NCBI GenBank assembly: GCA_001986395.2
Contig: MQVO02000022.1
Location: 186,001 to 250,000 of the forward strand
DNA: 64,000 nt
DNA from: Irpex lacteus
Lineage: Eukaryota > Basidiomycota > Agaricomycetes > Polyporales > Irpicaceae
Direction of reading: 5' to 3'
Below the pieces are notes generated by a model. The model did no database searches. It was not told the DNA's origin and saw nothing but the letters and a program-made list of their open reading frames with translations. Made by a program: the position numbers and the translations under genes. Of this stretch, positions 1 to 13,196 are shown in pieces (the first letter of the stretch is position 1; each line of letters begins with the position of its first letter).

Positions 1-1437
1 AAAATGCAGGCATACACATGGTAATTGTTAGCCGACATTGTATGTGGATGGCAATACAGCTAGAAACAGGGCACGTTACACTGCGAATTGATTTCGGGAC
101 GCTCTTTGTGAGACGGTGGTGTTGTTTGGCGGGGATATTTGGTGGTGGACAATAGAAACGCGTGGGCATGATGGCGGAATGAGAGAGAATGGGCACGGAA
201 GTCGATGATGACGACGGCAATGGGAATGGTCATCGCGAAAGATGTAGACAAGGACCTGCAGCGTTGGTATATCCAGGAATACGAATACCATCGAGGCTTG
301 AGAAGTGTTATACAATCGAGGGCGTCAGTGAATTTCACGAAACATACCACAAAAAATCAGCCTGAGTATGCGTGCTTCCCTGCTATCGCAAAGCATATTG
401 TCGGTATAATTTCCTGAACTGTCTGCGTGAAACGACGTACCTTGCCTCTTGCCGATGTCAGGCAGAGGACCCTGGTGGACTTGGGACTCAGGAGAGTTCA
501 ATCGTGGACGTCACGGCGGCCGGCCACAAGACGACAATCTAGGTCCTCTTGAAGGTTCGCATCGAATGGCATAGCTGCCTATACAGATACCCAGATAGTA
601 CGAAGCTCCTGAGTAAGCGGGCCATCGCAGACGGAGCGACGGCGGTCGACAAAGTCGAGCCGCAGGTCGTGCACAGGTCCGCAAGAGCTCGAACGGTCGA
701 ACGGTTCGGCGAGTCTGATAAGCTTCCGCTGGGGGCGATCGAGGCACAAGGACCACGAACGAGGCTGGGAACGAATATTTTATTTGTTTACCCCGCCTTA
801 TGGGTGGTGGAGTGTAGCAAGAAAATCGCGGAAGTAAAAAACGCGACTCGATTGTGACTGGGGCGTGGCTTGTCAGATATCTTGGCGAGTGCGGCTTACG
901 CGGCTTCAGTCGACAATTCGAACTTCAAACATTCGGACGATGGTGGATGGTATATTCTCGATGTTTATATTCTTCCTATTCTTGTATTTACTTCATTGCT
1001 AAGTACGTGCCTATACATGTGATGGTTTAATCTGAGTCCTGAGCTATTATAATACAACATGACTGTGGGCGCAAGCGAGTGAGATGTATGAAGAGAAAAA
1101 GAGAACATGCAATGATTAGAGGTATGCGAAGAACGAGGTATAGATATGAAGCAATCAAGCCCTGATTGTGCACGACTGTCCATGGATGTGAATGAAATGC
1201 AAAGAAAAACAAGATCAAGCATCGATCACCAGTGGGGCCCCAAGGAGAGAGAACAGACGTGCAGGAAGAAATATGCGTGAAGGAGAGACGTTGATGTCCA
1301 AAGGCGACGATGGAGGAATCTAAGGAATGAGAGCGAACCCAAGGTTGGCTCACCGCCATCTTCGGATCGTCCCACGCAAATAAGGACCTATATAGATTAG
1401 GGAGACGATAATTAAGGAGCGAGTGGATAGCGCATGT
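1..1437. other. Intergenic, 3' side of the cyclin gene
   Basis: No gene is recognised here. Open frames of up to about 110 codons exist on both strands, but none shows a family motif or a consistent exon/intron pattern. The part next to 1438 is presumably the 3' untranslated region and terminator of the minus-strand cyclin. No tRNA-like or repeat structure was seen. Confidence 0.5.
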
Positions 1438-2540
1438 CTACCAGGCGACCGGCGCCGCGTACGCGAAGAGATCGCACTTGGGTTTCCTCGACGATACGCC
1501 ATCATTTGACATCCTTGCCGAAGGTTGGGGGTGGGTCTGAGAGCGCATGGGCTTGGGCATAACACGCTGAGAGTCGACGGCGATGGGGATACCGCCCGGG
1601 CTCGCGATCTGCACCTCGTTGTCGACTTGACCCTGAGGCGTCTGTGGCGATACAGAAGAGGCTGGGGACGTCGACGCCGAGTGTGATGCATCGGGGGTGT
1701 CGGGAATGGATGGTGAAGCCGGGGGCGAGAGGTAACTTGATTCCGGCGGTGCGGTTGTGCGGAGAGAGGGCTTCGGTGGCGATGTCGAGATGGCACTGCG
1801 GCCGGTGACGAACGACGGTGCGGGTGTCGGTGCACCGGAGGCGTACGGTGTTGTCGATGGCATAGGGGATGGTGCAGGTGAAGGCATGAGGTAGCTGGGA
1901 TACGGACCTGGACCCTTGAAGTCCCGCTTCACCTTCTCCTCGAACTCCTTCAAAGCGTTGGGCTCGACATTCAACTGCCACTCGAGGTAACTACACATCT
2001 CCCTCTCCATCTGGTTGATTTCCCGGAGTGCGAACATGCCTTGACCGACTATCGACCATGACTTGTTCGAATACGTGTCGTCACAGATGACCTTCGAAGC
2101 AAGCATGAAGGCAGAGATGAAAAGACGGTGGCCAGAGGAGCCACGAGCCGCGGGGAAGCGAGCCTTCAGTCGTCGAAGAAGATAAAGAGCAGCGTATGTG
2201 ACGGAAGTGTGCAACCGCGTCCGGTGGAGGGCATAGGCAATGAAGAGGTCCAGACGGGGTGACGGTGCCGAGGGGTTCGCCGACGATACTGGGGGGAGCT
2301 CCGGGCAAGCAAACAAATGCGTCACGAAGTTCGTACATATCTTGGCTGTCACTTCATGGCCGTAATAAGGGTCCGCCTAGTAGGAGAGAGCGAAACATGA
2401 GAACTAATATTTTGAACTGGCCTGTGAGAGGCGCTTACCGACGTGGGGTGGGATGTTGATGATCTGGCGGGCACCTTTTGCGACGCACGCTTGAATGGGG
2501 ATGGGTGACGAGGGGCAATGGGACCATTTACGGCGGCCAT
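1438..2540 (-). CDS. Pho85-binding cyclin (PCL/Pho80 type)
   Basis: Two exons, 2540-2439 and 2376-1438, separated by a 62-nt intron in phase 0, encode 346 residues. The 34-residue first exon is basic and Ser/Pro-rich. The cyclin box follows in exon 2 (about residues 35-160), with helix motifs such as FIAYALHRTRLHTSVTYAAL, ASKVICDDTYSNKSW and a final EREMCSYLEWQLNV. This pattern is typical of fungal cyclins that bind the Pho85/Cdk5-type kinase. The last 170 residues are Pro/Ser/Thr-rich and look disordered, as in PCL1/2-like proteins of basidiomycetes. The role inferred from the family is control of Pho85 kinase in the G1 cell cycle or in nutrient signalling; which PCL subgroup it belongs to cannot be decided here. 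The ATG at 2540 was chosen because it opens the exon that splices in frame into the cyclin box; an upstream extension of that frame has no such support. Confidence 0.85.
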
Positions 2541-4900
2541 GTTTGATGTGGAGGTCGTTGCGGCGGACGACGAGGAACGGGCGTTGAGAGGCGACGAAGG
2601 GGGGAGTGACCTGCGAAGAGAGCCAGGTAATAAGTAATGGTCCCCTGCAAGGCTGATGTCCGAAAAGGGACACTGAGCGCTCAAATCTCGATTTCCAGAT
2701 CTTCCCACGAGAAATACTTTTTGTTGATGGGATCTCAAGGGACCAGGTGAACCGGAGACTCTGGGACCTTAGAGGCGCCCACAGAATATTCCCAACAGAA
2801 GGAGGACTCACCGGGTCTGTTCTGCGCAGGCACTGCAAACAGTCGTGCGTCCGTCGTCGATGCTGCTTCCAGTAGCTCAGAAGTACCTGCTGCCTCGAGG
2901 CTCTCCAAGACACAGTGAATCAGCACAGAATAGTAAGGGGGAGGAGAGATGAATACGAGTAGCCGAGTATCTGCAGCTTTATATACTCCAGAGAATGCGA
3001 AATCTGGACAGACGAATTTGTATCCATCTGTGGCTCTGTATAGCCTGTGGCCCAAATATAAAGTCGCCTCGTTGATCGTTATGGCCAAACGGTGGCAACG
3101 GTTTGTTTTTCTTTGCGTTGTACATCCTCATCCTATGCCAGTGGCCCGCCACCGAAGTGGAACTCTCCTGCCTTCCTTATATGGGCATGCACTGCATTAT
3201 GCAACGCTTGGCCAAATTGAGCCTAAAATATTCTGTGGCCCCCTCCGATTCGTTTTTTCGACATAGCTCAGTCATAACTCGGCTCTTCGACACTCCCCAA
3301 TGTTCTACACTCGTAAATCCTCAGGAGAGCAATATCGCCACTGCCGCCACAGGGAGCCCGCTTCGGGGCCATGACTAAAAGCGGTGCGCCCAAGCCCTTC
3401 AAGTTTGCCTAATGCAACAACAAGGCCTCATCCCGACTGCGACGAAGGCCACCATTCTCGTCTGCTTAGCTGGTTTCCTCTTTGTCGACCGATGTTGTAC
3501 TGTTCCGGCACTCTCTATTACTGCTTTGTCTACCGCTCGGCTCCTGTGTAAAAAGCCTTGATTTCGTGATCCGTTCGTATACGGCTTCAGTGGCCCAACA
3601 CGCCAGTCATTCCAGCTAGCAATTGTATCGGCTCATGAACTTCTCTTCGCGCCGAACTCTGACTTTGATACGAATAACAATGCACAGGACTCAGATTTTG
3701 CCTGGTATTACCCGCCCCGACTGGCTCTGCCTTGCTGCTGCGCTTCAGCCACGCAAACCTGTGGCCTGTGCGCGTCATCGCATGCTTCTTACTGTACTTC
3801 TTGGTGAGCATCGTCTCAGCAACACAGCTCATTGTCGGGTTCCTACCGCCTCGTAACATATGCGAAGCTCGATCTGCGGATTGGTCGAAAATCAGGGCTA
3901 TCCGAACTTGAATAGCCTCTAGAAACAGAAGCGCAAACGAAACCACCCCCGACGTATCCTCACGGTGCGTGAGTGCCGTTATCATAGCCACCAAGTACCT
4001 AACCACAGGTCTGAAGAGTTGCCAATCGCGTTCATGCTTCTTCTTCCCCACGCTGATTGCATCGTATTCTTCGGGGCCTCTGGTGGTAGCATGGGGCCTG
4101 AATCCGTCGCATCGTTCGGAGCACGGACCTGTGAGCACATCTGTCTGACACAGTGCAATGCATGACCTCGCTGGGCCTACACGCACCAGCAGACTTCCCG
4201 TTTAAGATTACCTTGACCTGCTGGTATTGTCTCTGGTGCTACAGCTGTCCGCCTTACCCGCTCTACCCGAATTTGAATGCATACATAATCCAGAAAGGCA
4301 GTAAGCCTCCGCATATTTCTCATCCTCACGATCGCCTTTTCGATAGGCTGCGGACACATTGTCCAATCGTTTTCTGCCAGCAGCAGTTTCTTGGCATTGG
4401 GATCCGTGGCAGAAACGGATCCCGGTGCCTTGAACTGAGACTCAACGTAGGTGGACGTCCCAATCGCTCATCTTTACTTTTCTTACAAAATTTGACAGAA
4501 CTTCTGAGAACGCCCTCGGATCTCACTGCGCATGCACTGCCAGCCGCACGGACAGAACAGCAGCCCGTTCGTTGGCATAATTTTGGACGTACCAAGGGGC
4601 CTGCACACGACCGGCAGGCTGTACGAAGCCCATGCGGGGAGGCGTCATGTATTTCCAGTCATTAGATGACAGATTGCCTGCAGGGAATTCGAGTACTAGA
4701 AGTCCAGGTAGCAGATCAGAGTCCGTATCATCAACGTTCCGCGTTTACTGACTACTAACATATCTTCAGTGATCTATCTCATCAGCGGTCAAGGGCTCCA
4801 TTTGTATTCAACCCCACCAGGTATTGGTTAAGGGTCTTGTATAACAAACCCTTGGGAGATGCATATCATACCCAGGGAGTATGAATGGACCACTTCTCGT
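2541..4900. other. Region upstream of the cyclin without recognised genes
   Basis: The proximal part (2541-3100) probably holds the cyclin promoter and 5' leader. The rest carries overlapping open frames on both strands of up to about 200 codons (for example 3587-4186 minus and 4153-4665 plus). None has a recognisable domain, and frames on opposite strands overlap, which fits chance openness in about 50 percent GC DNA. No transposase, reverse transcriptase or terminal repeat was recognised. Confidence 0.4.
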
Positions 4901-7058
4901 CATGGCCGCTGATAGGAAGCGCACCCTGGCCATTGACGCGTTTGGCGTAACGCCTTACGACCTCTGAGCCCGTTATCCATGAACGCTGCAGCGTTGAATA
5001 CAGGAATCATGTTCTCAAACGAAGTGTTGGCGACTGAGACGCGGTGGAACACGTCTAGCACGTACTGCAACCCGGTGACCTCTATGCGCAGACGTCTATT
5101 ACGAAACGTTAAGGATGCTGTAGACGGCGTGTTAAACGCGTCTCCCAGCGTTCTCGCCTGTGTTCGCACATTGGTGGGTAAACCCAGCCCTCTTGGTCCC
5201 CCATGTGACACCCGTTGACCGTCATATAAACTATGGCAGAGTCTGTTCCGAGGTCACGTGTCGCCATCATGGCAATGCGTAGTTTACCAAGAGTTCTGCG
5301 AACGCTGTGGATGCTAAGGACGCCATGACACACGTAACAGGTTCTGCATTTCTAGCTCCAACATACGGAAACCCCTAACATCAGCAGAAACGGTGACGAT
5401 CGTTGTAGTGGCTCGGTGAAAACACGTCTCTTCGTCTACTTTGGCGCAGCGCGAATTTTGGAGAAGCTGGTGAGTGAACTTCTGAACCGAGTTACGTTTC
5501 AGATCGTGTACTTGTTCATGCGAATCTTTAGTACCTCGATACTATGCGCAGATTTCATTCCCGTCCGGGTAGGTCCCCGTGGAGTCAAGACCTGTGTTCA
5601 TTTACCAACCCAAGCCCACGGTTAAGGCTATCGGACGGTGTTATGAAGCACACACAGCGGTTTCTGGCTCTGACTGGATGCTTGCTGAGACCTCCGGGTC
5701 AGCATAGCCACATACGCAGAACGTACGTAGTCTGTGCGCTGTGTATCCAAGCGGCTAGCTATCCTGACGGCACCAAGGCATATATTAAACCGTCATCGGA
5801 GCATACGTCCGTAATTGCACCTCAGGTAAGACTTCATCGGGTTTTTACGGGGCATCCTAAACTATGCTTACACCCTCATATCGGGCTCACTCGAGTAGGC
5901 GAGTACACTTCCTTTCTTCTACCTTTCGCGTGTCGATGATATGCTGAACCGAAGCCATCTTCCTGCACGCCTTCGGCGATAAAGCTATCGATCTCGCGTA
6001 GGTCCTGCATAAATGCGACTCTGAAACTCGTATACTGAATTACTCTCACGTCCTCAAGCTTCCACTAGTCGATATTACGCAACTAAATGCTTGCAGCCCC
6101 AGGCGTGTTTCTGCGCGCGAGATGGGCACAGGAAACGTACTCTTGACGTCAAGCATGCATTTTAAAATAGGAAAGTCTCCTCTTCCTTAAGACGCCAGGG
6201 TGTTTCACAGGACACTTATTGGTCCCTCGGTGCATCGTGATCACTCAATGCCAAAGTCACGGGCGAACAATTTGATCGCAAACGTGTCCTTGAGCATACT
6301 TGTGTCGGCTTTCAAGCATTCTCCGCGGCACACGACTCGTATGGATGATGGTTGGCTGACTGTAGGTATGTTAGAAGTGTAGCATACTATTCTCTTCGCT
6401 GTCCTGTCATTGTCATGGCGCTGATAACCCGTCTTTCTGCTTACAGAGAAGCACGGATTTGTCTTACTCGTGGCATCCCACACTGAGCGTATTCTGATGA
6501 AGGTAGTATTCACCGGGCACGCGCTTAGCACGTGCATCTTCGTGACCCTACTCGTCCGGCGGACCTTGAGATAAGTATGCTGTACCTTTCAGGTGAGCCA
6601 TCAACGTTTCGCTCGCTCGGGCACCGACGTCTACAGTGTCATGGTCACTACTGACTTAGCAGCCTGAGTGACAAAATACTCCCTGATAGGCTTGCACTTC
6701 TCTACTAAATAGATCGTCGTCGACATTGTCACTGCTTCTCTGATTAGCCGTATCCTGTCTGCTTTAGACTTGTGCGCGATATGGCTTAGTGGACGTTGAT
6801 CAAAGATGTTCACAGCCACACTTGCAGGATTTAGTTGAGGGCGCTTCGACCAGCATCAAGGCAACCCTGTCTGCAACTCCCGCGACCTTTGTATCGAGGT
6901 AAAGATTACCGGGAAACAATATGTGTAACCTGTAGGTGCTATGCTCACCGCGACCAATTGTCTGACCTCTAGGCAGCGGTGTCAGCACGTCAGTCTGAAT
7001 GTCTAACGATGTATCGAATTGATGCTCCTCGCCAGCGCCCGGAATCCCCGCCTTCTGA
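4901..7058. other. Unassigned stretch with intron-like signals
   Basis: No family was recognised. On the + strand, the open segment from about 4979 to 5175 runs into a donor-like GTGGGTAA with a matching GGCAG acceptor near 5236. A second donor/acceptor-like pair (GTGAGTGAAC to GTTTCAG) brackets about 5471-5501. The minus strand is also open over 4900-5211. These may be exons of a fast-evolving gene, or chance. Nothing permits a product call. Confidence 0.2.
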
Positions 7059-10000
7059 CAGCTGTGTCGAAATATCAGCTACACTCGTCTCAACCCTCAG
7101 CGTGTTGACCCGCCGGCCAAATGGCTTTACTGGCATGTATGTACCTATGGACCCGAGACTAATTCCACCCCGTCTGTATCCACCCGCGGCGCTGATCCGA
7201 GGTTCCTATCAAATCCCAGTCCCTTCTCACTGTCCAACTTATGGAATACGCGGGTCGGTGATCAGGGCACTCTCGGGTGACCTTTCGGCATGTACAGTCG
7301 TCTGGCGAATCTTCTCACTGTGCTCGCGCCGCCCTATCAGTTTTCCGTCAATGCGAAACGAACTCAAGTACGCCGTGGCGCGTGGTACGGCACTGGTGGC
7401 AAGGGGTCAAAATTTGATGATGACCCTCGTAAGTACTGATGGAGGAGTCAATGTATACTCTGGCACCTACTGCGCTTATGAGAGGGCCAGTACTAGGACA
7501 TTGTTGACACAGAGGCGTCCGCGTCATCTGTCGCCCACTCGCTCACACGATTCATTTCACTTCCATGTCTCCACTCAACTTCCGTATATCCCGCATTCCA
7601 TAATTCTGAGCTCAGTGATCTCACGTGCTATGCGAACAGATATATACAATGAACTACAGAGATAAAATATGCCGGCGGTATCGGTAAGTAAGCCCAGTCC
7701 GTATTGTTATTATCAAGTTCTCACTGAGTATTCTTCTGCAGAGTTCCCAGCTCTCCGAGCGCACAAAGAGTACCGGTACATCATGATCACGATCAGAAGC
7801 GAGTTGTCCTCCATTGTTGGCCACCTAGATTTGCTGAACGCTCTCATCCCGTAAGGCCGCATGCACTGTCACATTGTAATAGGGTAGGGTCGGATGGAAG
7901 ATGATGACGGTGTTAGTGTTGGAGCATGACAGTGATTCGGAATCCTGACTTGACATCATACAGACTTCCACATAAGTTTCGTTACTGTGGGGAGAGTAAG
8001 TATGCTTAAATGTCGGCGTGGGGATTGTAACCGGGTCTCAGCTGGTGTCTGCTCTGGTACGTACGCTGACTTTACAACTCTGCAGGTTCGTATTTAGCTA
8101 TTCAGTATCGAATTGACGGTCCAATACGAATTTTCTCAAGAGTCAGCGATTGTCGGATGCCATACGTCTCTTACGCTCTTACGCCACTTCATTCCTTGAA
8201 CCAGTTACTGTACGTTCTTAAGCACTCGAGTACTCAAACCCGATTCCGGAAAAGAAGGCGAGCTGCGTAAAAGCCGACAAACGTCGGTATGTTGGTGAGG
8301 GATCCTGAGGATCAAGGGGAAAGGCCTATCAACCGCTTGCCAGAACACGTTTCTTCTCGAGCGGGCATGAAAGAGGAAATGCTTCTCACAGCCCCATCCC
8401 AACTTAAATGGATAGTCAGGCCCAGTTCTCAAACCTGTTGACGACAGGCGTTCATCGTGAGTCCCCTGGCCACACCGGCAAATGCCGAGGTTCCACACCC
8501 CAGTCTCCGATCACGCGCACGGCCCACGGTCCACCAAGCGTCTTCTCTCTCTGTCCATTGTACTCACTCCGCCTATAGAAAGTTTTCGTGGGTTGAACTG
8601 GGTTTTGTATTGTCCTTTACTCCTGGTTAAAATGAGTACTCACTTCCGTGCTCGCAGCTGGTTCAAGAGTCACAACGTTCAGGTATATCTGGAATTTCAT
8701 TGAACTTTGCAAAAAGTGAACTGTTCAAGTGGTGACCGTATGCACACCGCAGCTTCAATCTCATATAGAATGAGAAGGAACAGCCTGAAATCACCTATTG
8801 GCGCAAGGTGACAACGGTGAGTGCTGAGCAGTTTCTCTGTCTTTCGGTTTTTCTATATTCAGAACCTCGCTTCATTGAGCCGATGGCTGTGTCATTGCGC
8901 CGTTAATACTCCTATACAATGAGTACAACTCGTAGAAAACGTGCTAGTCTCCGCATCGACATACCGAAGCAGGCAAAGGTAGGGTGGTTCAGTGGCTCAT
9001 ATACCTCACCCTCACAAGGGAACCACTTATGTTACTGGACCGTGCCCATTCCGACAGAAGCAACGGCGCGGTTCCCTTCGCACGAGGTCAGTTGCAAGTA
9101 GCTCATTCTCTCCGCTTGGTGGACCTCTGATCTACCACGCTTTTCTTACGGCTGCTTACAGCTACCGGCACGAATTCAATCACTTTTATGCCCTTTGCTT
9201 ACCATTCATGAATCCTGATCGCCTTATTACGCCTTCTTCTAATGCAACTCAGGCTTAGAGTCTACTTAACCCACGCCTGCACAACTCAGGCTCATTCTGA
9301 TCAGCAAGGAAGAGCATCAGCTCCGGGATCTCAGCCTTCAAACTACGCCGAAGCAAAGCAGCAGATGCCGTGCTGTGCTTGCGTGTGGCCCCTTCTACCG
9401 ATGTGTGCAATGTGTCTCCCGCCACACCCAACGACTCCTTCGCCCGACTGTTTCTCGCGATTAATCGCCGACGTCCCCAGGCTCCCCACCCGCTGGCAGA
9501 TACACATCAGACCATACGGATGTTGTACCGAGCGCACATACAGTGGTCCGAACGCCGTCGGGGGAGGCTTTTTCAACGTTCTTCCGCTATGGCAGATTTC
9601 CTGCAGACTCGGTACTATACTGTACTCAACATTCGTGCTTCGTAAGCTTCCGATGATCATCACGCACATAACGCTCTTCAGCATATTGACTACTGCCCCT
9701 GCATTTCGTAGCTCGAAGACGCCCTATACTGTTTTACTCGGTGGAATGGACAGGTCCGTCATCCGTAATCGCATTGTCCCAGCGTGTCAACACTAGGCCT
9801 TCAGCACTCGCGCTAATCTTCAAGGTTTGAGCTCTGTGAACATACTGTATGGGTACTGATTAGGTTACGACCATCATTGCGTCAAGTCATCTTATCCATC
9901 CACTATGTAGTTGCGCAACCTCATCGTCATCTCATCTCCACGGTACCAGCGACCGAAGGTTGACATACCAAAGTTCAAAGTTCAAAGAATTGAGAGTGCT

Positions 10001-10306
10001 GGAGTGACTACGTATGTCCGTAGCCTCGTGCCTCTTGCGCCTCCACTTCATGAAGAGGTCCATGGTCCAGACGAGTCTCTTTAGCGGTGGGCTCAGCACG
10101 GAACGGTTATCTCCGCTGGTGCTGCACGATAGTGGTACACGGAGGTTTGCTCCATGTGAGTATGACTGCTTTGGCTCCCACCACATGACATGTTCTAGAT
10201 CCAACTACGCGACGATGAGTTGACCTACAAGCGAACCAATCTGTCCAGCCTCATCTATGATACTTCGAGCTCTCGATACTCAAGATCATCCCCGGTCTCC
10301 ACATAA
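7059..10306 (+). CDS. Possible multi-exon gene(s) of unknown function
   Basis: Several open segments on this strand are flanked by good splice signals and join in frame. 7059-7276 (contains PPAKWLYWHVCTYGPET) is followed by a 64-nt intron ending CCTATCAG, then 7341-7428 and a GTAAGT donor. Segment 9370-9645 ends at GTAAGC, with an acceptor CATTTCGTAG 63 nt later. The open segment 9911-10080 (contains RPKVDIPKFKVQRIESAG) and the terminal segment 10199-10306, which begins after TGTTCTAG and ends at TAA, look coding. I could not build one continuous model from 7.06 to 10.31 kb, and I do not recognise the protein. It may be one gene, two genes, or a decayed gene. The coordinates mark only the outer limits of the segments seen. 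Confidence 0.25.
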
Positions 10307-13196
10307 AGCGGTATAGTGGCCACGCCTCATTGACTGTGGAAGCTGTGCAATATTGTGAGTATGACATCATACTGAAAACCTTCATACTCGTCCCATGCAG
10401 TGTATGGTCGCGCTGATCTGTGGTAGATCTTGCGAGAATGGTCGTGTCCTCTGGCCGAAGGTAGGTATTGAGCGTTGAATGTTAAGAGACGTTGAATAAC
10501 TGGCTTTACCTGTATATGACTCCTCTTCAACTTAGGATATATGTGCGAGTTTCGGAGCCTTAACGTACCCACGTACAGAACGCATAGCCCTCGGCAACGG
10601 ACATCTAGCAATCTGCATACTGATAGATATCCCGTTTGACTTTCACAGTAGAGCCACCTCAGCACGAGTACTGTGTATTGCTGCGATCCTAATAGCATTC
10701 ATCGCATCCGTCAAGATTTTGATAATATCGTTGCTGATTGGCCGAAGACACAGAAGACTCAGTATCCGAGTAACGGCTAGCTCACCACTGCATTACCGAT
10801 GTCTCCGTTGAGTTTTTGGAAGAGATCCGCTTTCTCTGGAGACTCTATTACTGTGTTACCGAACGATGCTGTAGCTATATAGCGTTTGTATGATATTCCT
10901 GAGAACGACTTGCCAGGAAACGTAGCACTTCTCAGAGTACTTCGGTAGAGATAGCCCTCTGAGTTCAAGTCTCGCTGAACGACGTACACCTTGATGTAGT
11001 GAATTAATCGGATAGCTGGCAGGTGACAGAGAGGAGTTGCTCGACCAGGCAGGCTGCCCGGACATGCCGTTCCTGGATTGAACCTAATCGACAGTGGTAC
11101 ACATGTGGTACTCCCAATAACCTGAAGCTGCCGCCAGGATGCTGTGCATCGTTGGTCTTGGCACTGCTGTGGTCACCGTTTGATGCGGCTTGCAGGACGG
11201 CGGCACACCTTCGCGATTTGGTATTAGCCGTGACTTTGCTGTGCCTCAACCGACATCGGGGGCTTTCACTGGCAGAGGTATGGTGCCTCTACGCTCTTAT
11301 CATCTAATTTCGATCCCGACATTGTCAGAGAGAGCTGCCGCCACATTGATGGGAGACCGCCATGATGCAACGACCGATTTTGGCTACATACTCGTTAGTA
11401 CATCGATACCGGTTCGATACCACCCGTCTCATCATCGAGGATCTGAGATACCACTGTCCACGACAACGAGTGCGGTAAATGCTGCCTTGGCTCGGATCAT
11501 TCTCAGCTTAGTAGAGGTCATACGGAAAACTTTCAAAAGCGCAGAGTGAGGATGGTACAGCAAATTCTCGGTTGGATGACTTACATCGTTCATCTCTCAA
11601 AGACGACATTGCGCTCCGGTCGATTTCCCCGCGCCTTCGCGGATGTGAGCATGTGAGCCAACTATCGCAGGATCTTGTAACAAACACATCCTCATCTCAA
11701 CTGATAGTGGCGGTATATGTCCTGCACACGCGCTGAAATCAATCTCGGCGAGCACACACTGACACGAAGAGAGCAAGCCTGGCTGACACACTCCGGAAAA
11801 TTCGGTATCGTCATTACCGTTGGCAGGCGTCCAGGTATCGGACTTTGGGATGAGCCTAGGCAGACTTGACCGGGCCACATGTTGATCCAGTCAAGGTCCA
11901 GTAGAAGCAGTGGACTGTTGCGGTGGCAGGGTCTGATTCGAGGAACTTGCAGGGTAGATCTGGGAGGGTACAAGAGATTAGAACCACAATAATCAAGAGT
12001 TGCCTCGACGTACTAGTACTCGTTTCCATGTTAGGGTGATTGGACACTCATGCCGGAAATCAGTGTATGTATGAGGAACGAAGATGATGGCATGAAATGA
12101 TGGGACGTTGTACCAGCGGGAGCGCTGGCGTTCAGTACAAAAGATGCATCTGCCAATATTCAGTAAAAACAAGATCCTAATACACCTCTGACAGATCCCT
12201 AGTACACCTCGAACACGAGGAAAAAATTAGAAGTGGCGACAATCCCTCTTGGTTGATCCAGGTCGCAAGATGAATTGAACCTTATACGCCAGATTTAACC
12301 AAGGACACACTTCTGTGTACTTGGAAATTCACAATCGAGCGCAAACAAGCGCAATGACGACACGATCCTTGTCTGCCCGGAAAACCAACACCATATCCTA
12401 ATAGCAGAGCGGCTATCCTGGCTTCAGTTCTGTAGAACCAAAAAAAAATGTACGAAGTGCGTGTCCCTTAGAAGGTGTGACAGACAGCACTATCAGACAA
12501 GTCAAGCTCGCAGCTTACAGTGCATGTTATGATGTTGGAACGATCTTTTGTGTGGCTTCAGCCGCCGCAAATTGACTGCAGGCGTGTTAGCAGGCAAGTG
12601 TATGAGAGTAATTTGGAACATTGCGTTGAAGGCCACCTTACAGAGGCCTCTGGGCTCAAGGTCGCGGAAACGCTAGATAGTCATGCTGAACGTCTAGACT
12701 GAGACTTCACCCTCTTTTAGCGGAAGTATACGATCTTGGACCAACGCGGTATCGAGACTGAGGCAAGACGGAGCCGTACAGGCTGTCCGCAAAACCAAGT
12801 TGGAACGGTGACAACGCAACCTGCTCGCACATGGCTTGCACGTTCATAGACACATTGTCGCACGTTCACATGCCCTGGATCCCGTCGGAGAAGGTTCGCG
12901 CGAGAAGTTAACAGTACTGACCCCTTTCACCAGGGAAAGCCGGGGAACCATTGATAACTTGCAGCTGTTTGTATGGGTCGTGGCAAAGCCTCACCTACTG
13001 GACCACCAGGATAGCACGCGATTCGCGTGTTAAAAGTCTGATAGGCGTAGACTCGTCAGCTGATTGGACAGTAGAGATAGGTCGGTACGATAACGGCGGA
13101 TGCATTCAGCTTTAGGCATAGATACCGGATCTGCGTGCCATACTCGGGGAATACATGCAAGAAAGTGCTGTGATGTTGAGGGTGGTGAACGGAGGT
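10307..13196. other. Unassigned region downstream of the mitochondrial ATPase gene
   Basis: No gene is identified. Two spots stand out a little. The minus-strand open segment from 10989 to 10777 (contains YVVQRDLNSEGYLYRS) follows a plausible acceptor. The minus-strand segment 12047-11856 begins with a short leader and a hydrophobic run (LLIIVVLISC), as in a secreted protein. Neither could be extended into a convincing model. The last few hundred bases before 13197 are probably the 3' flank of the ATPase gene. Confidence 0.3.

Noticed and set aside
6979..7665. 228-codon open frame on the + strand as a single-exon gene
   Set aside because: It crosses the better-supported splice structure (7277-7340 intron) in another frame and its composition shows no domain.
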